DNA from: Luteimonas fraxinea
GTDB taxonomy: Bacteria > Pseudomonadota > Gammaproteobacteria > Xanthomonadales > Xanthomonadaceae
Reading direction: 5' to 3'
NCBI RefSeq assembly: GCF_021233355.1
Contig: NZ_CP089507.1
Span: forward strand, 1-64,000
Length of the DNA: 64,000 bases
In this document: positions 49,362 through 58,570 of the stretch, one piece after another
How positions within the stretch are numbered: the first letter of the stretch is position 1
Layout: every line of letters starts with the position of its first letter
Notes under the pieces: model-generated
Databases searched by the model: none
What the model saw: the letters and a program-made list of their open reading frames with translations, nothing else
Told to the model about the DNA's origin: nothing
Translations under genes and position numbers: made by a program

Positions 49362-49437
49362 GGGGCCATAGCTCAGCTGGGAGAGCGCGTCGTTCGCATC
49401 GACGAGGTCAGGAGTTCGATCCTCCTTGGCTCCACCA
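49362..49437 (+). tRNA. tRNA-Ala (anticodon CGC)
   Basis: The 76-base gene folds with acceptor arms GGGGCCA/TGGCTCC, a D-arm GCTC...GAGC, anticodon arm CGTCG-TTCGCAT-CGACG giving anticodon CGC (codon GCG), and a T-arm AGGAG-TTCGATC-CTCCT. ACCA is encoded at the end. A -10 TATAAT lies at 49341-49346, 16 bases upstream. It is 16 bases downstream of rnd. Confidence 0.96.
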
Positions 49438-49451
49438 CTCGATACCGCCGG

Positions 49452-49478
49452 AAAGCCAGGACCCAGGTCCTGGCTTTT
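49452..49478 (+). terminator. Rho-independent terminator after tRNA-Ala
   Basis: AAAGCCAGGAC-CCAG-GTCCTGGCTTTT is an 11-pair stem followed by T-run, 15 bases after the tRNA. It probably ends the tRNA transcript. Confidence 0.9.
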
Positions 49479-49509
49479 CTGCTTCCGGAGTCCGGAGAAT
49501 TCCGCGCGC

Positions 49510-49896
49510 TCAGGCGCGGTACTGCTTCTCTTCGACGAAGCGCGAACCGGCGAGCCGGTTGATCGTGTTCTTGACCTCGATCCGGTCGCCGTTGTGCCGC
49601 GCGACTGCGCGTGCGAGCTCGATGAATTCGTCACCGAAATCCTGCGCGGCTTCCTTCGCGCGCAGCGCGTCCTGCACGTCCCACATGCGTGTATTGGCTT
49701 CGCGCAACGCGGTCTTGAGTTCGGCCATCTCGGGCTGCTTGTCCGCCAGGGGTGCCCACAGCGGCAGCAGGCCGTCGAGTTCGGTGCGGACGTTGACCAG
49801 CTTCTGTGCATCGCCGATGCGCTCGGCCTTGATCTCGAGGATGGTGATCTTGTCGGCGAGTTCGCCGATCGACACCGGGGCCATCAGAGTGCTCAC
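49510..49896 (-). CDS. DUF6165 family protein
   Basis: The 128-residue protein contains APVSIGELADKITILEIKAE, RIGDAQKLVNVRTEL, NTRMWDVQDALRAKE and the end VKNTINRLAGSRFVEEKQY. This is DUF6165, a helical family of proteobacteria without assigned role. GTG 49896 is preferred over ATG 49884 because AGGA lies six bases before it. It is convergent with the tRNA gene and divergent from the channel gene. Confidence 0.75.
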   Translation of the reverse strand: MSTLMAPVSIGELADKITILEIKAERIGDAQKLVNVRTELDGLLPLWAPLADKQPEMAELKTALREANTRMWDVQDALRAKEAAQDFGDEFIELARAVARHNGDRIEVKNTINRLAGSRFVEEKQYRA

Positions 49897-50054
49897 GGAT
49901 TGTCCTCTTCGCGCATGTCGTGGGCGCCAATGGTAACGCGACGCTGAAGGCGCTTCGCGCGACGCGCGCTCGAATCCCAGCGCGCCGCGGCGCGTGCTGC
50001 ATCGCGGCGTAAACTGTGCGCCGGCGCGATCGGCGCCGTGTGTGTGGAGCTGCC

Positions 50055-50663
50055 GTGCGTTTCAAGGACCGCCTGCCCGTGTGGCTGCACGACTGGCTCG
50101 ACATCGTCCTGCCGATCGGCCAGATCCTGCTGATCCTGATCGTCGCCTGGCTGCTGCGGCTGCTGGTGCGCCGGATCATTGAACGCATCGGCCACCGCTA
50201 CACGCTGCCAGTCGAAGCCGTGGTCGGCGGGCGCCGCGTCACCTCGTTCCTGATCTATGCCGCGGCGCTGCTGTTGATCCTCGAGCGCATGGGCGTGTCC
50301 GGCACGGTGCTGTGGACGGCGTTCACCGGTTTCGCCGCAGTGGCGGCGGTCGCGTTCTTCGCCGCTTGGAGCGTGCTGTCGAACATCTTCTGCACGATGC
50401 TGATCCTCACCACGCGTCCGTTCCGCCTCTACGACCACGTCGAGCTGCTGGAGAACGGCGAGAAGCCCGGCCTGCGCGGCCAAGTAGTCGACATCAACCT
50501 CGTCTACACCACGCTGCGCGAGACCGACGACGGCGATGGAGCAGGCACCAGCCTGCAGATTCCCAACAGCCTGTTCTTCCAGCGTGCGCTGCGCCGCTGG
50601 CGTGGCGGCGCGCTGCCTGCGGCACGTGGCGGCGCCGCCGCAGGCGATCCGCTGGACGTCTGA
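50055..50663 (+). CDS. MscS-like mechanosensitive channel, short
   Basis: The 202-residue protein has three hydrophobic segments (WLDIVLPIGQILLILIVAWL, about 13-32; TSFLIYAAALLLILE, about 60-74; and GFAAVAAVAFFAAWSVLSNI, about 88-107). The last resembles the pore-lining MscS TM3. The soluble part has the beta domain RPFRLYDHVELLENG and DINLVYTTLRETDDG, and a typical end with IPNSLFFQRALRRW. It is smaller than MscS (286). GTG 50055 with GGAG five bases before is the likely start. Its role would be osmotic pressure release. Confidence 0.82.
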   Translation: MRFKDRLPVWLHDWLDIVLPIGQILLILIVAWLLRLLVRRIIERIGHRYTLPVEAVVGGRRVTSFLIYAAALLLILERMGVSGTVLWTAFTGFAAVAAVAFFAAWSVLSNIFCTMLILTTRPFRLYDHVELLENGEKPGLRGQVVDINLVYTTLRETDDGDGAGTSLQIPNSLFFQRALRRWRGGALPAARGGAAAGDPLDV

Positions 50664-50676
50664 CCGCTGCGACGCC

Positions 50677-51021
50677 TCAGGTCAGCGCAGCGGTCACGAT
50701 GATCTCGATGCGCCAGCCCGGATCGGCGAGCCTGCCTTCGATCGTCGCGCGCGCCGGCCCTTGACCCGCCACCACCCAACGATCCCATTCGGCGTTCATG
50801 CCGGCGAAATCGGCGATGTCGGCGAGCACCACCTGCGCCTGCAGGATCCGCGTCTTGTCACTGCCGGCCTGCGCGAGCAGCGCATCGATGGCCTCGAGCA
50901 CCTCGCGCGTCTGCGTGCCGATGTCGGCGCCCTTGCTCTCGGGCACCTGCCCGGCGCAGTAGACGGTGTCGTTGTAGATCGTGGCCTCGGACATGCGTGG
51001 GCCGGCGTCGATGCGCTTCAT
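50677..51021 (-). CDS. RidA/YjgF-family enamine deaminase
   Basis: The 114-residue protein has MSEATIYNDTVYCAGQVPES, then TREVLEAIDALLAQAG, MNAEWDRWV, RATIEGRLADPGWRIEI. RidA proteins deaminate reactive enamines and imines made by PLP enzymes such as threonine dehydratase. The conserved arginine that binds the carboxylate is seen in PARATIEG. It has the length of a RidA2/TdcF-like member rather than canonical RidA (about 128). It is convergent with the channel gene. Confidence 0.85.
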   Translation of the reverse strand: MKRIDAGPRMSEATIYNDTVYCAGQVPESKGADIGTQTREVLEAIDALLAQAGSDKTRILQAQVVLADIADFAGMNAEWDRWVVAGQGPARATIEGRLADPGWRIEIIVTAALT

Positions 51022-51091
51022 TGGACTGCCTCGGTCTGTAGGGCGCCCATGCTGGACGGCGCGAGTGTCGACGACAAGCCGACGCGCGTCC

Positions 51092-52135
51092 TCAGTCCTC
51101 GCGCTCGCCCGGCACCACGGTGTCGCCGCCCAGCACTTCGCGCACGTAGAGCCGCTTGACCAGCACGTAGACGACGACCGTCAGCGGCGCTGCGAGCAGC
51201 AGACCAGCGGCGCCCTGCAGGCTGCCGAAGATCACCAGCGAGAACAGCAGCAGCGCGGGCGGCAGTTCGACGGCGCGTTGCTGGATCAGCGGCTGCAACA
51301 CGTTGCTCTCGATCTGCTGCAGCACGACGTAGAGCGCGATCGTCGCGAAGCCGACCTGCGGGCTGACCGTGAAGGCCAGCAGGATGCCGGGAATGGCGGC
51401 GACGATCGGCCCGATGATCGGCACGAAGTCGAGCAGGAACGCGATCAGCGCAAGCGCGAACGCGGCCGGCACGCCCAGCAGCCACAGACCGATGCCGGTC
51501 ATGATGCCGACGACCAGCATCGCGACGAGCTGGCCACCCAGCCACAGGCGCAGCGCACGACCGCTGGAATCGAGCGCATCGGCCGCGGCCTTCTTCGCCG
51601 ACGGCGGTACCAGATGCAGCAGGCCGTTGCGGTACATCTCCGGCTGCGCGGCGATATAGATCGCGCCGACCAGCACGAGGAACATGTCGATCGTGCCGCT
51701 GGAGACCGTCATCGCGATCGCGCCGGCGCCGCTGGCGATGCGGCCCATGTTGTCGCCGATGGTGTCGAGCTGCTCCTGGATGAGGCTGCCGACGCTGGTC
51801 TCGCCCAGCCACTGCTGGAACTGGGCGTAGGCCGCTGGCAGCGTGTCGGTGAGCGTGGCGAGTTCGCGCGTGGCCTGCGCGCCGAACATCCACAGCAGCA
51901 GGCCCAGGCCGCCGATCAGCACGACGAGCACGATCGCCAGCGCGACGCCGTGCGGTATCGGCACGAAGCGGCGCAGCAGTCCGGCCAGCGACAGCAGCAG
52001 CGCGGCGACGACGATCGCGCCGAATACCAGCATGAAGACCGGCGTGAGCGCCCAGCACAGCACCAGCACGGCAAGCAGTGCGAGGACGATCAGAACTTGA
52101 CGGGTGAAGTACGCGAGATCCTGCGACGCGGGCAT
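51092..52135 (-). CDS. AI-2E family transporter
   Basis: The 347-residue protein has about eight membrane spans, including VLALLAVLVLCWALTPVFML and LVVLIGGLGLLLWMFGA near the N-terminus, and IAFLLDFVPIIGPIVAAIPG, the family signature, near residue 230. The end is APLTVVVYVLVKRLYVREVL. Members of this PerM/TqsA group export small molecules or ions; some named members move AI-2, but most substrates are unknown. ATG 52135 is chosen (MPASQDLAYFTRQVLI); an upstream ATG lacks similarity. It is followed by ridA. Confidence 0.88.
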   Translation of the reverse strand: MPASQDLAYFTRQVLIVLALLAVLVLCWALTPVFMLVFGAIVVAALLLSLAGLLRRFVPIPHGVALAIVLVVLIGGLGLLLWMFGAQATRELATLTDTLPAAYAQFQQWLGETSVGSLIQEQLDTIGDNMGRIASGAGAIAMTVSSGTIDMFLVLVGAIYIAAQPEMYRNGLLHLVPPSAKKAAADALDSSGRALRLWLGGQLVAMLVVGIMTGIGLWLLGVPAAFALALIAFLLDFVPIIGPIVAAIPGILLAFTVSPQVGFATIALYVVLQQIESNVLQPLIQQRAVELPPALLLFSLVIFGSLQGAAGLLLAAPLTVVVYVLVKRLYVREVLGGDTVVPGERED

Positions 52136-52216
52136 GGTCGATCCGATGGGGAGAGGAGCCGCGTCGCAACGCGGCGCTCCTTGTCCCATATCGCGCGTGC
52201 AAATCCGGTGGAGCGC

Positions 52217-52480
52217 TCAGCGCAGCTGGCTGTCCTTGCTGCCGCGTCGGTTGTAGCCGCTGTGCGCATCGTCATCGTCGTGCATGGCCTGGCACGCGAC
52301 GCACAGGCGCACGCCGGGCACCGCGCGACGTCGCGCTTCGGGAATCGGCGCGTCGCATTCTTCGCAGTGCGTCAGCCCCGGCCCGCTGCGCAACTGGCTG
52401 CGGGCACGCTCGATCGCATCTTTTACGGTGGCGTCGATCTGGTCCTGCACCGCGCCATCGCCAGCCCAACCAGTGGCCAT
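52217..52480 (-). CDS. DksA/TraR-type C4 zinc-finger protein
   Basis: The 87-residue protein has ALTHCEECDAPIPEARRRAVPG in the form THCEECD...RLCVACQ, the four-cysteine zinc finger of DksA/TraR proteins. It lacks the long coiled-coil arm of DksA, like YbiI or TraR. Such short proteins may bind RNA polymerase's secondary channel and adjust transcription. Start ATG 52480 begins the helix. The frame is open further upstream but has no similarity. It reads opposite the VOC gene. Confidence 0.82.
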   Translation of the reverse strand: MATGWAGDGAVQDQIDATVKDAIERARSQLRSGPGLTHCEECDAPIPEARRRAVPGVRLCVACQAMHDDDDAHSGYNRRGSKDSQLR

Positions 52481-52595
52481 GACGGCCTCCTGCATGTCGC
52501 ATATTGACGAGGTGTGGACGCTAGCAGGCGCCGCGTTGACTCGGGATGAGCAGCCGCCCCGGTCATAATGGCGTCGATTCCGCTGGAGGACCGAC

Positions 52596-52934
52596 ATGGC
52601 CCTGACCCTGCTGCTGCGCTGTACCGATCTCGAACGCACCCGCGCGTTCTACACCGCCCTGCCCGGCTTTTCCGTGGCGCCATCGACCGGCGACACGCTG
52701 ACCATCACCGGCCATGGCGCGCGCGTCGTCTTCACCGCTGCCGACCTCTGGCACCGCGCGCCCACGCTGACCGGCACGCTCTACTTCACCGTTCCCGACA
52801 TCGACGCGGTCTTCGTCGAAACGCAGGGCCGCGCGCAGCTCGCGTGGACGCTGCAGGACATGCCCTATGGCGCCCGCGAGTTCGGCATCGTCGACTGCAA
52901 CGGCTACATCCTGGCGTTCCAGCAAGGCGCCTGA
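52596..52934 (+). CDS. VOC (glyoxalase-like) family protein
   Basis: The 112-residue protein contains LLLRCTDLERTRAFYTALPG and the second half FTVPDIDAVFVETQG, IVDCNGYILAFQQ, the beta-alpha-beta-beta-beta arrangement of VOC proteins. Typical metal ligands are partly lacking (the histidine near the start is replaced by arginine), so this may be a binding protein (antibiotic resistance-like) and not an enzyme. It precedes a flavoprotein gene with one base between stop and ATG. Confidence 0.78.
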   Translation: MALTLLLRCTDLERTRAFYTALPGFSVAPSTGDTLTITGHGARVVFTAADLWHRAPTLTGTLYFTVPDIDAVFVETQGRAQLAWTLQDMPYGAREFGIVDCNGYILAFQQGA

Positions 52935-52935
52935 A

Positions 52936-54186
52936 ATGGCTGATGTGCGTACGCCGCGGCTCGCCATCGTCGGTGGCGGGCCGGCCGGCCTGTTCGCTGC
53001 CGAACGCGCGCGCGCGGCGGGACTGGATGTCGATCTGTTCGAAGCCAAGGGCTCGGTCGGGCGCAAGTTCCTGATCGCCGGCAAGGGCGGCTTGAACCTC
53101 ACCCATTCCGAGTCGCGCCCTGCCTTCGATGCGCACTACGGCGCGCGCGATGCTGTGGTCGGTAGCTGGCTTGACCGCTTCGACGCGCAGGCGCTGCGCG
53201 ACTGGGCCGCGGCGCGCGGCGTGCCGACCTTCGTCGGCAGCTCCGGGCGCGTGTTTCCCGAGGACCTCAAGGCCGCGCCGCTGTTGCGCGGCTGGGTGCG
53301 GCAACTGCGCGAGGACGGTGTGCGCTTCCTTGTGCAGCATCGCTGGACCGGCTGGGACGACGACGGCGCGCTGGTGTTCGAAACCCCGGATGGCAGCGTG
53401 CGCCACGTCGCCGACGCCACGCTGCTTGCGATGGGTGGCGCCAGCTGGCCGGAACTCGGCTCCGATGGTCGGTGGCAGCCGGTGCTGTCGGCGCGCGGCG
53501 TCGACGTCGCCCCCTTGGTGCCGGCGAACTGTGGGTTCGACATCGGCTGGAGTGCACATCTCGCCGAGCGTCACGTCGGTGCGCCGCTGAAACCGGTGGT
53601 GCTGCACTGGACCGGTCTCGACGGTACACCGCATGCGCTGCAGGGCGAATGCGTGCTGACGACGACCGGCATCGAGGGCAGCGCGATCTATGCGATCTCC
53701 GGAACCTTGCGCGACACGATCGCCCGCGATGGCAGCGCAGTGCTGAACCTGGATCTGGCGCCGGGGCGCAATCTCGAGCGCCTGCAGACCGACCTGGCGC
53801 GTCCGCGTGGCCGCCGCAGTGTCGGCGAACACCTGCGCCGGGCGACGGGTCTCGATGCCGCGAAGACAGGATTGCTGTTCGAACTGCTCGATCGCGCCGC
53901 ACTCGATGATCCGCCGCGCGTCGCCGCTGCGATCAAGCGCCTGCCGCTGCGACTGCAGGCGCCGCGACCGATCGAAGAAGCGATCAGCAGCGCCGGTGGC
54001 GTGCGTCTGGAGGCGACCGGCGATGCATTGATGCTCGATGCGCTGCCCGGCGTGTTCGTCGCCGGCGAAATGCTGGACTGGGAAGCGCCGACCGGCGGAT
54101 ATCTGCTGACCGCGTGCTACGCGAGCGCCGCGGTCGCGGTGGATGGCGTACTGGCGTGGCTGCAGCGCGAGAAGCCGGCCGCCTGA
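52936..54186 (+). CDS. TIGR03862-type FAD-dependent oxidoreductase
   Basis: The 416-residue flavoprotein begins with the FAD-binding GGGPAGLFAAERARAAGLDV (16-35). Then come GRKFLIAGKGGLNLTHSE (about 44-61), GSSGRVFPEDLKAAPLLRGW and the ending VFVAGEMLDWEAPTGGYLLT. This is the TIGR03862/BaiN-like family (a HI0933 relative), which reduces unknown small molecules or acts in flavin handling. ATG 52936 starts one base after the VOC stop, so the two are probably cotranscribed. Confidence 0.87.
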   Translation: MADVRTPRLAIVGGGPAGLFAAERARAAGLDVDLFEAKGSVGRKFLIAGKGGLNLTHSESRPAFDAHYGARDAVVGSWLDRFDAQALRDWAAARGVPTFVGSSGRVFPEDLKAAPLLRGWVRQLREDGVRFLVQHRWTGWDDDGALVFETPDGSVRHVADATLLAMGGASWPELGSDGRWQPVLSARGVDVAPLVPANCGFDIGWSAHLAERHVGAPLKPVVLHWTGLDGTPHALQGECVLTTTGIEGSAIYAISGTLRDTIARDGSAVLNLDLAPGRNLERLQTDLARPRGRRSVGEHLRRATGLDAAKTGLLFELLDRAALDDPPRVAAAIKRLPLRLQAPRPIEEAISSAGGVRLEATGDALMLDALPGVFVAGEMLDWEAPTGGYLLTACYASAAVAVDGVLAWLQREKPAA

Positions 54187-54204
54187 CAGGCGCGACGCGT
54201 TTTT

Positions 54205-55101
54205 TCAGTCCAGCGACTCCGAAAGCCGGAATTCCGATTCGAAACGACGCGGGCGTCCGTCGAGCGGATCGTCGAATGCGAGTGCGCGGGCCAGCAGCTG
54301 CAACGGCGGCCGCGCGCCGTCGTCATCCTGCAGCGTCGGATACCAGGGGTCGTGCAGGATCGGCGCGCCGAGCGCGGCCATGTGCACGCGCAGCTGGTGC
54401 TTGCGTCCGCTGACCGGCGACAACGCATAACGCCACAACCTGACGCCGCGTTCGCGCAAGTCGATGTGTGTCTCACTGTTCGGCGCGCCGTCGACCTCGG
54501 ACATGCGGAAGAACGGCTCGCCGCGCTCGATGCGGCTGCGGCGCGTCATCGGGAACGCGAGCGCCGGTAGCGGCGGCGCCAGCGCTTCGTATGTCTTGCA
54601 TATGCGCGATTCGCGGAACAGCGCCTGGTACGCGGCGCGGCTCGCGGGATCGGCCGAAAACAGCACCAGCCCGGCCGTGCCGCGATCGATGCGATGCAAC
54701 GGCACCAGATCCGGATTGCCGAGCGTCGCCACAAGCCGTGTCAGCAGGGTCTGGGTGACGAAGGCGCCGGTCGGCGCGACTGGCAGGCCATGCGGTTTGT
54801 CGGCGACCACGAGGTGCGCGTCGACATGGAGGATGCGTTCGGCCGCATCGATCACCGGCTCGTCGATGACCTCGCGGTAATAGCCGATCTCGGCGCCGAC
54901 GCGGTACGGCGTTTGCAGCGTGACGGGATCGCCCTGCGCATCGAGCACCCTGCCCCGCGCCACGCGATCCCGCCAGATCGATGCGTCGACCCGCGGGAAA
55001 TGCGCGACCAGCGCATCGAACACGCTGGCCCACGGGCCCGGCGGCAGTTGCAGCCGGCTCGCCGGCACGCCGTCCCGCGGCGGAAACCGCGGGCGGCTCA
55101 T
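54205..55101 (-). CDS. RluA-family pseudouridine synthase
   Basis: The 298-residue protein has LVVADKPHGLPVAPTGAFV (about 96-114), the catalytic aspartate in LHRIDRGTAGLVLFS (about 133-147), and KHQLRVHMAALGAPILHDPW near 240. These mark an RluA-type synthase acting on rRNA or tRNA uridines. No S4 domain is visible at the N-terminus. The exact target is unknown. It starts nine bases after the RIO kinase gene and is cotranscribed with it. Confidence 0.9.
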   Translation of the reverse strand: MSRPRFPPRDGVPASRLQLPPGPWASVFDALVAHFPRVDASIWRDRVARGRVLDAQGDPVTLQTPYRVGAEIGYYREVIDEPVIDAAERILHVDAHLVVADKPHGLPVAPTGAFVTQTLLTRLVATLGNPDLVPLHRIDRGTAGLVLFSADPASRAAYQALFRESRICKTYEALAPPLPALAFPMTRRSRIERGEPFFRMSEVDGAPNSETHIDLRERGVRLWRYALSPVSGRKHQLRVHMAALGAPILHDPWYPTLQDDDGARPPLQLLARALAFDDPLDGRPRRFESEFRLSESLD

Positions 55102-55110
55102 GCGCGCGGA

Positions 55111-55968
55111 TCAGTCGGTTTCATCGTCCTCTTCGCGGCCCTGCTGGCGGATCACCGCTTCCTGGCGCGCGTCCTCGATCGACCACAGGATCGCGCCGGT
55201 GTCGGCCTTGCGCGTGTCGAACACGAACGTGCCGGTCAGCGGTGTATCGGCCTTCAGATCACCCGCTTCGTACAGCGCCCACATCTCCTCGCCGTAATGC
55301 GTGTCGGCGAGTTCCGGCGCGAAGCGCGCGAGCGTGTCGCGCACGTTGTGCACGTCGCGCAGCAGCATGTCGCGCGCGGCGTTGTTGCCGGCCGCGCTGA
55401 CGACCTGCGGGAAATCGATCAGCACCGGTCCGTCGGGCGTCGCCAGCACGTTGTACTCGGACAGATCGCCATGGACCATGCCCAGCACCAGCATCCGCAC
55501 GATGTCGCGCACCAGCATCAGATGCCATTCGCGGGCCTGGTCGGGCTCGAGATCCACTTCGGCCAGACGCGGCGCGCTGAAACCTTCGGCGTCGGTGACC
55601 AGATCCATCAGCAGCACGCCGTGGAAGAAGCCGTAAGGCTGCGGCACGCGCACGCCGGCATCGGCCAGGGCGTAGAGCGCATCGACCTCGGTGGTCTTCC
55701 ACGCGGCTTCCTGTTCGCGACGGCCGAACTTGGTCGCCTTGCCCATCGCACGCTGTTCGCGGCTGCCACGGACCTTGCGGCCTTCCTGGTACTGCACGCG
55801 CGCCTGGAAACTGCGCTGCGCCATGTCCTTGTAGACCTTCGCGCAACGCACCTCGTCGCCGACCTGGACGACATATACCGAAGCCTCTTTGCCGCTCTTG
55901 AGCGGTCGCAGCACAGCATCGATGATGCCGTCCTCGATCAGTGGCTGCAGTCCCTGCGGGATCTTCAT
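55111..55968 (-). CDS. RIO1-family protein kinase
   Basis: The 285-residue protein has the RIO kinase core: GKEASVYVVQVGDEVRCAKVYK (about 26-47, the ATP loop and lysine), VLGMVHGDLSEYNVLATPDG with the catalytic HGDLSEYN (about 178-197) and VLIDFPQVV with the metal aspartate. The flanking FHGVLLMDLV is typical. Bacterial RIO1-like kinases (PA4780 type) occur in gammaproteobacteria and may act in ribosome assembly or stress. It is upstream of the pseudouridine synthase, supporting an RNA-linked role. Confidence 0.88.
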   Translation of the reverse strand: MKIPQGLQPLIEDGIIDAVLRPLKSGKEASVYVVQVGDEVRCAKVYKDMAQRSFQARVQYQEGRKVRGSREQRAMGKATKFGRREQEAAWKTTEVDALYALADAGVRVPQPYGFFHGVLLMDLVTDAEGFSAPRLAEVDLEPDQAREWHLMLVRDIVRMLVLGMVHGDLSEYNVLATPDGPVLIDFPQVVSAAGNNAARDMLLRDVHNVRDTLARFAPELADTHYGEEMWALYEAGDLKADTPLTGTFVFDTRKADTGAILWSIEDARQEAVIRQQGREEDDETD

Positions 55969-56053
55969 GGTGCCGTGGGGCTCCGGGTTTGGCCTGACAT
56001 TGTGCGGCCTGCGCCGGCCGCGCGCCCGAACGGCACCCGACCGGCGCGACGCA

Positions 56054-58216
56054 TCAGCGCGCCCGCAGCCCCATCTCCTCGAGCAGCGCCGGCGCCGGAT
56101 ACACCTTGGCCATCAGCCAGCGCATGTAGCGCATGTCGACGTGGATCGCGCGCTTGTAGCGCGGATCGAACCACCAGCTGGCGCTGACCGACTCCCAGTT
56201 GCTGTCGAAGTTCAAGCCGACCAGTTCGCCGCGCGCATTGAGCACTGGCGAGCCGGAGTTGCCGCCGGTGGTGTCGAGATTGGTCAGGAAGTTCACCGGC
56301 TGGGTGCCGAGCGAAGCTTCCGCGGTGCCTTCGAAATCGCCCTTGGCGATCGCATCGAGCAGCGGCTGCGGCACGTCGAACGGCACCTGCCCGGTGTGCT
56401 TCTCGACGATGCCGGCGACGGTGGTCACCGGCGAGAACGCCACCGCATCGCGCGGTGCCAGTGCTTCCACCTTGCCGTAGCTGACGCGCAGCGTGCCGTT
56501 GGCATCCGGATACACCGCGCGGCCCTGCTGCGCGCGCCATGCGAACAGCGCACGCATGTAGGCCGGGCGCAGCCGCAGCTGTTCGCCTTCGCGGGTCTTG
56601 CGCGCGTCCTCGGCATCGAGCTGCGCAGCGACCAGCTGCGCGGCCAGTGCGAGCAGCGGATCGTCGGCCAGCGGACGACCGGCGCGGGCATCGGCGAACC
56701 GCGACAGGCGCTGCGCCTCGTCACCCAGTGTCGTGCGCGCATAGACCGTGTCCAGCGCCGTCTTCAACGATTCGGGCGTGCGGCCGAACGCGGCGTCGAA
56801 CGCTGGCAGGCGCTGCGCGTCCGGCAACTGCTGGTAGCGGCCGACCAGCACGCCGAGCACGGCCTTCTCCGCCGACGGCGCGTAGCGACGCTGCGCCTGG
56901 CGCAGCACGCCTTCGATCAGCGCGTGGTCGCGCCGCTGGTAGCCGGTCTCGCGCGCGGCATCGTCGGCTTTCGCCGATTCGATGCGCAGGCGTTCGAGCA
57001 GTAGCGCAGAGCGCAGCAGCTGGGTCTGGCTGGCGACGAGGGTCAGCAACTGGTCGCGCGCAGCCGCGGCATCGGCCTGGCCGAGGATCGCCTGCAGCGC
57101 GGCGATGTCGGTCGCGTCTTCGCCCGTGGTCGCGGCCAGCATCGCGGCCTCGTCCTCGCCACGCAGGCGCACGGCGTCGCTGCGCAGCAGGCCTTCCAGC
57201 TCACCGGCGGCGCGCTTGCGGTTGTTCTTCAGTGACTGCAGCTGCGAGGCGTAGCGGGTGCGGATGTCGGCATCGTCGGCGCCCGCGGTCTCGACCGCGT
57301 CGATCAGCGCATCGAACACCGTCACACGCTGCGGCAGCACGCGCGCGACATGGGCATCGAACTCGGCCGCGGTGCGATGCCGGAAGGTCGTGCCCGGATA
57401 GCCGGCGAGCATCGCGTAATCGCCGGAGTGCAAGCCGCCGCGGGCGATCTGCAGGTGCGCCGGCGGTGCGTACGGCACGTTGTCAGCGCTGTAGTCGGCC
57501 GGCTTGCCGTCGCGGCCCACATAGGCGCGCAGCAGGATGAAATCGCCGGTGTGGCGCGGCCACATGAAGTTGTCGATCTCGTCGCCGTAGTTGCCGATCG
57601 CACGCGGCGGCGCATAGACCAGACGCACGTCGCGCAGCTCCAGCTGACGGATGCGATAGAAATCGGTGCCGTAATACATGTTGGCGACGCTGCAACGCAC
57701 CTCGCCCGATTGCTCGCACGCGGCAACGATGCGCTTGCCGGCGGCGTCCACCGCATCAAAGTACGCGCGCCCGGTCTTGCCGCGGGCATCAGCCAATACT
57801 TCGTCGGTGACCTTGTCGAAGCCGACTGTCACCAGCACGCGGAAATCCGGGTTCGACGGACGCTCGTCTCCGCGGCCTTCGGCGATGAAACCGCCGTCGA
57901 TGATGTTGCGCTCGGCGCTGCTGTTGTACTGGATCACGCCGTAGGCGACGTGGTGGTTGGTCAGCAGCAGGCCTTCATCGGAGACGAAGGCGCCGGTGCC
58001 GCCACCGACCTTGACCACGGCGCTGAGCGGCGGCGCGGTGACGTCGGCCAGCGCATCGGCGCGACCTCGGAAACCCGCCTCGCGCATCGGCTTGGCGATG
58101 TCGGGCAGCTGGGTCGGCATCCACATGCCTTCATCGGCGTGTGCGGTCACGGCGGACAGGGCGAGGCCAGCGGCAAGCGCGGCGGTGGCGGGACGGCGGA
58201 GCGGCATGCGGGACAT
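56054..58216 (-). CDS. S46-family dipeptidyl peptidase (DPP7/DPP11-like)
   Basis: The 720-residue protein has a signal peptide (PLRRPATAALAAGLALSAVTAHA) and the S46 peptidase fold. The catalytic histidine is in LLTNHHVAYG and the serine in TTGGNSGSPVLNARG near the C-terminus. Substrate-positioning segments DEIDNFMWPRHTGDF and HSGDYAMLAGYPGTTFRHR are present. S46 enzymes remove dipeptides from peptides in the periplasm. They are typical of Lysobacter, Stenotrophomonas and Bacteroidetes. ATG 58216 (MSRMPLRRP) was chosen over an open frame extending 22 codons upstream. Confidence 0.9.
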   Translation of the reverse strand: MSRMPLRRPATAALAAGLALSAVTAHADEGMWMPTQLPDIAKPMREAGFRGRADALADVTAPPLSAVVKVGGGTGAFVSDEGLLLTNHHVAYGVIQYNSSAERNIIDGGFIAEGRGDERPSNPDFRVLVTVGFDKVTDEVLADARGKTGRAYFDAVDAAGKRIVAACEQSGEVRCSVANMYYGTDFYRIRQLELRDVRLVYAPPRAIGNYGDEIDNFMWPRHTGDFILLRAYVGRDGKPADYSADNVPYAPPAHLQIARGGLHSGDYAMLAGYPGTTFRHRTAAEFDAHVARVLPQRVTVFDALIDAVETAGADDADIRTRYASQLQSLKNNRKRAAGELEGLLRSDAVRLRGEDEAAMLAATTGEDATDIAALQAILGQADAAAARDQLLTLVASQTQLLRSALLLERLRIESAKADDAARETGYQRRDHALIEGVLRQAQRRYAPSAEKAVLGVLVGRYQQLPDAQRLPAFDAAFGRTPESLKTALDTVYARTTLGDEAQRLSRFADARAGRPLADDPLLALAAQLVAAQLDAEDARKTREGEQLRLRPAYMRALFAWRAQQGRAVYPDANGTLRVSYGKVEALAPRDAVAFSPVTTVAGIVEKHTGQVPFDVPQPLLDAIAKGDFEGTAEASLGTQPVNFLTNLDTTGGNSGSPVLNARGELVGLNFDSNWESVSASWWFDPRYKRAIHVDMRYMRWLMAKVYPAPALLEEMGLRAR

Positions 58217-58324
58217 CCGAAAGAACCTGGCGAGCCGCGACCTTAGCCAGCGGTCGCGGCCGGGGCAACGGTCGGAGGTCATGGCGGGGCGATTCGGTAT
58301 CGCCGGGGCTCGAGGTGAGTATGT

Positions 58325-58535
58325 TTTCCCCCTCCCCCTCTGGGGGGAACGCCTGCCCCGTGCTTGATACGGGGTGCCCGGAGAGCCTGCCCCCGCGAAG
58401 GCGGGGGCGGATCAGGGTGCTTTGGGGGAGTCTTCCTGTAGTGCCCCAGCCCTCACCCGACGCGCTTGGCGCGCCGACCCCGGATCGGGTCCGGGGCAGG
58501 CTCTCTCCCGAAGGGAGAGGTGTTTGCCTCGCGCG
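58325..58535. repeat. Cluster of GC-rich inverted repeats
   Basis: Between the S46 peptidase and yaeQ genes are at least four hairpins: CCCCGT/ACGGGG (about 58362-58378), GCCCCCGC/GCGGGGGC (about 58390-58410), CCCCGGATC/GGTCCGGGG (about 58480-58497) and CTCTCCC/GGGAGAG (about 58502-58519). Such C/G-rich dyads are dispersed in xanthomonad intergenic DNA. No gene is supported here. Confidence 0.7.
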
Positions 58536-58570
58536 AACTGGAAAAACTCGCAGCCTGGGACAATCGCCAG

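Noticed and set aside
49362..49437. tRNA-Ala as an island insertion site
   Set aside because: Its downstream side has a normal terminator and native genes, with no integrase or repeat.
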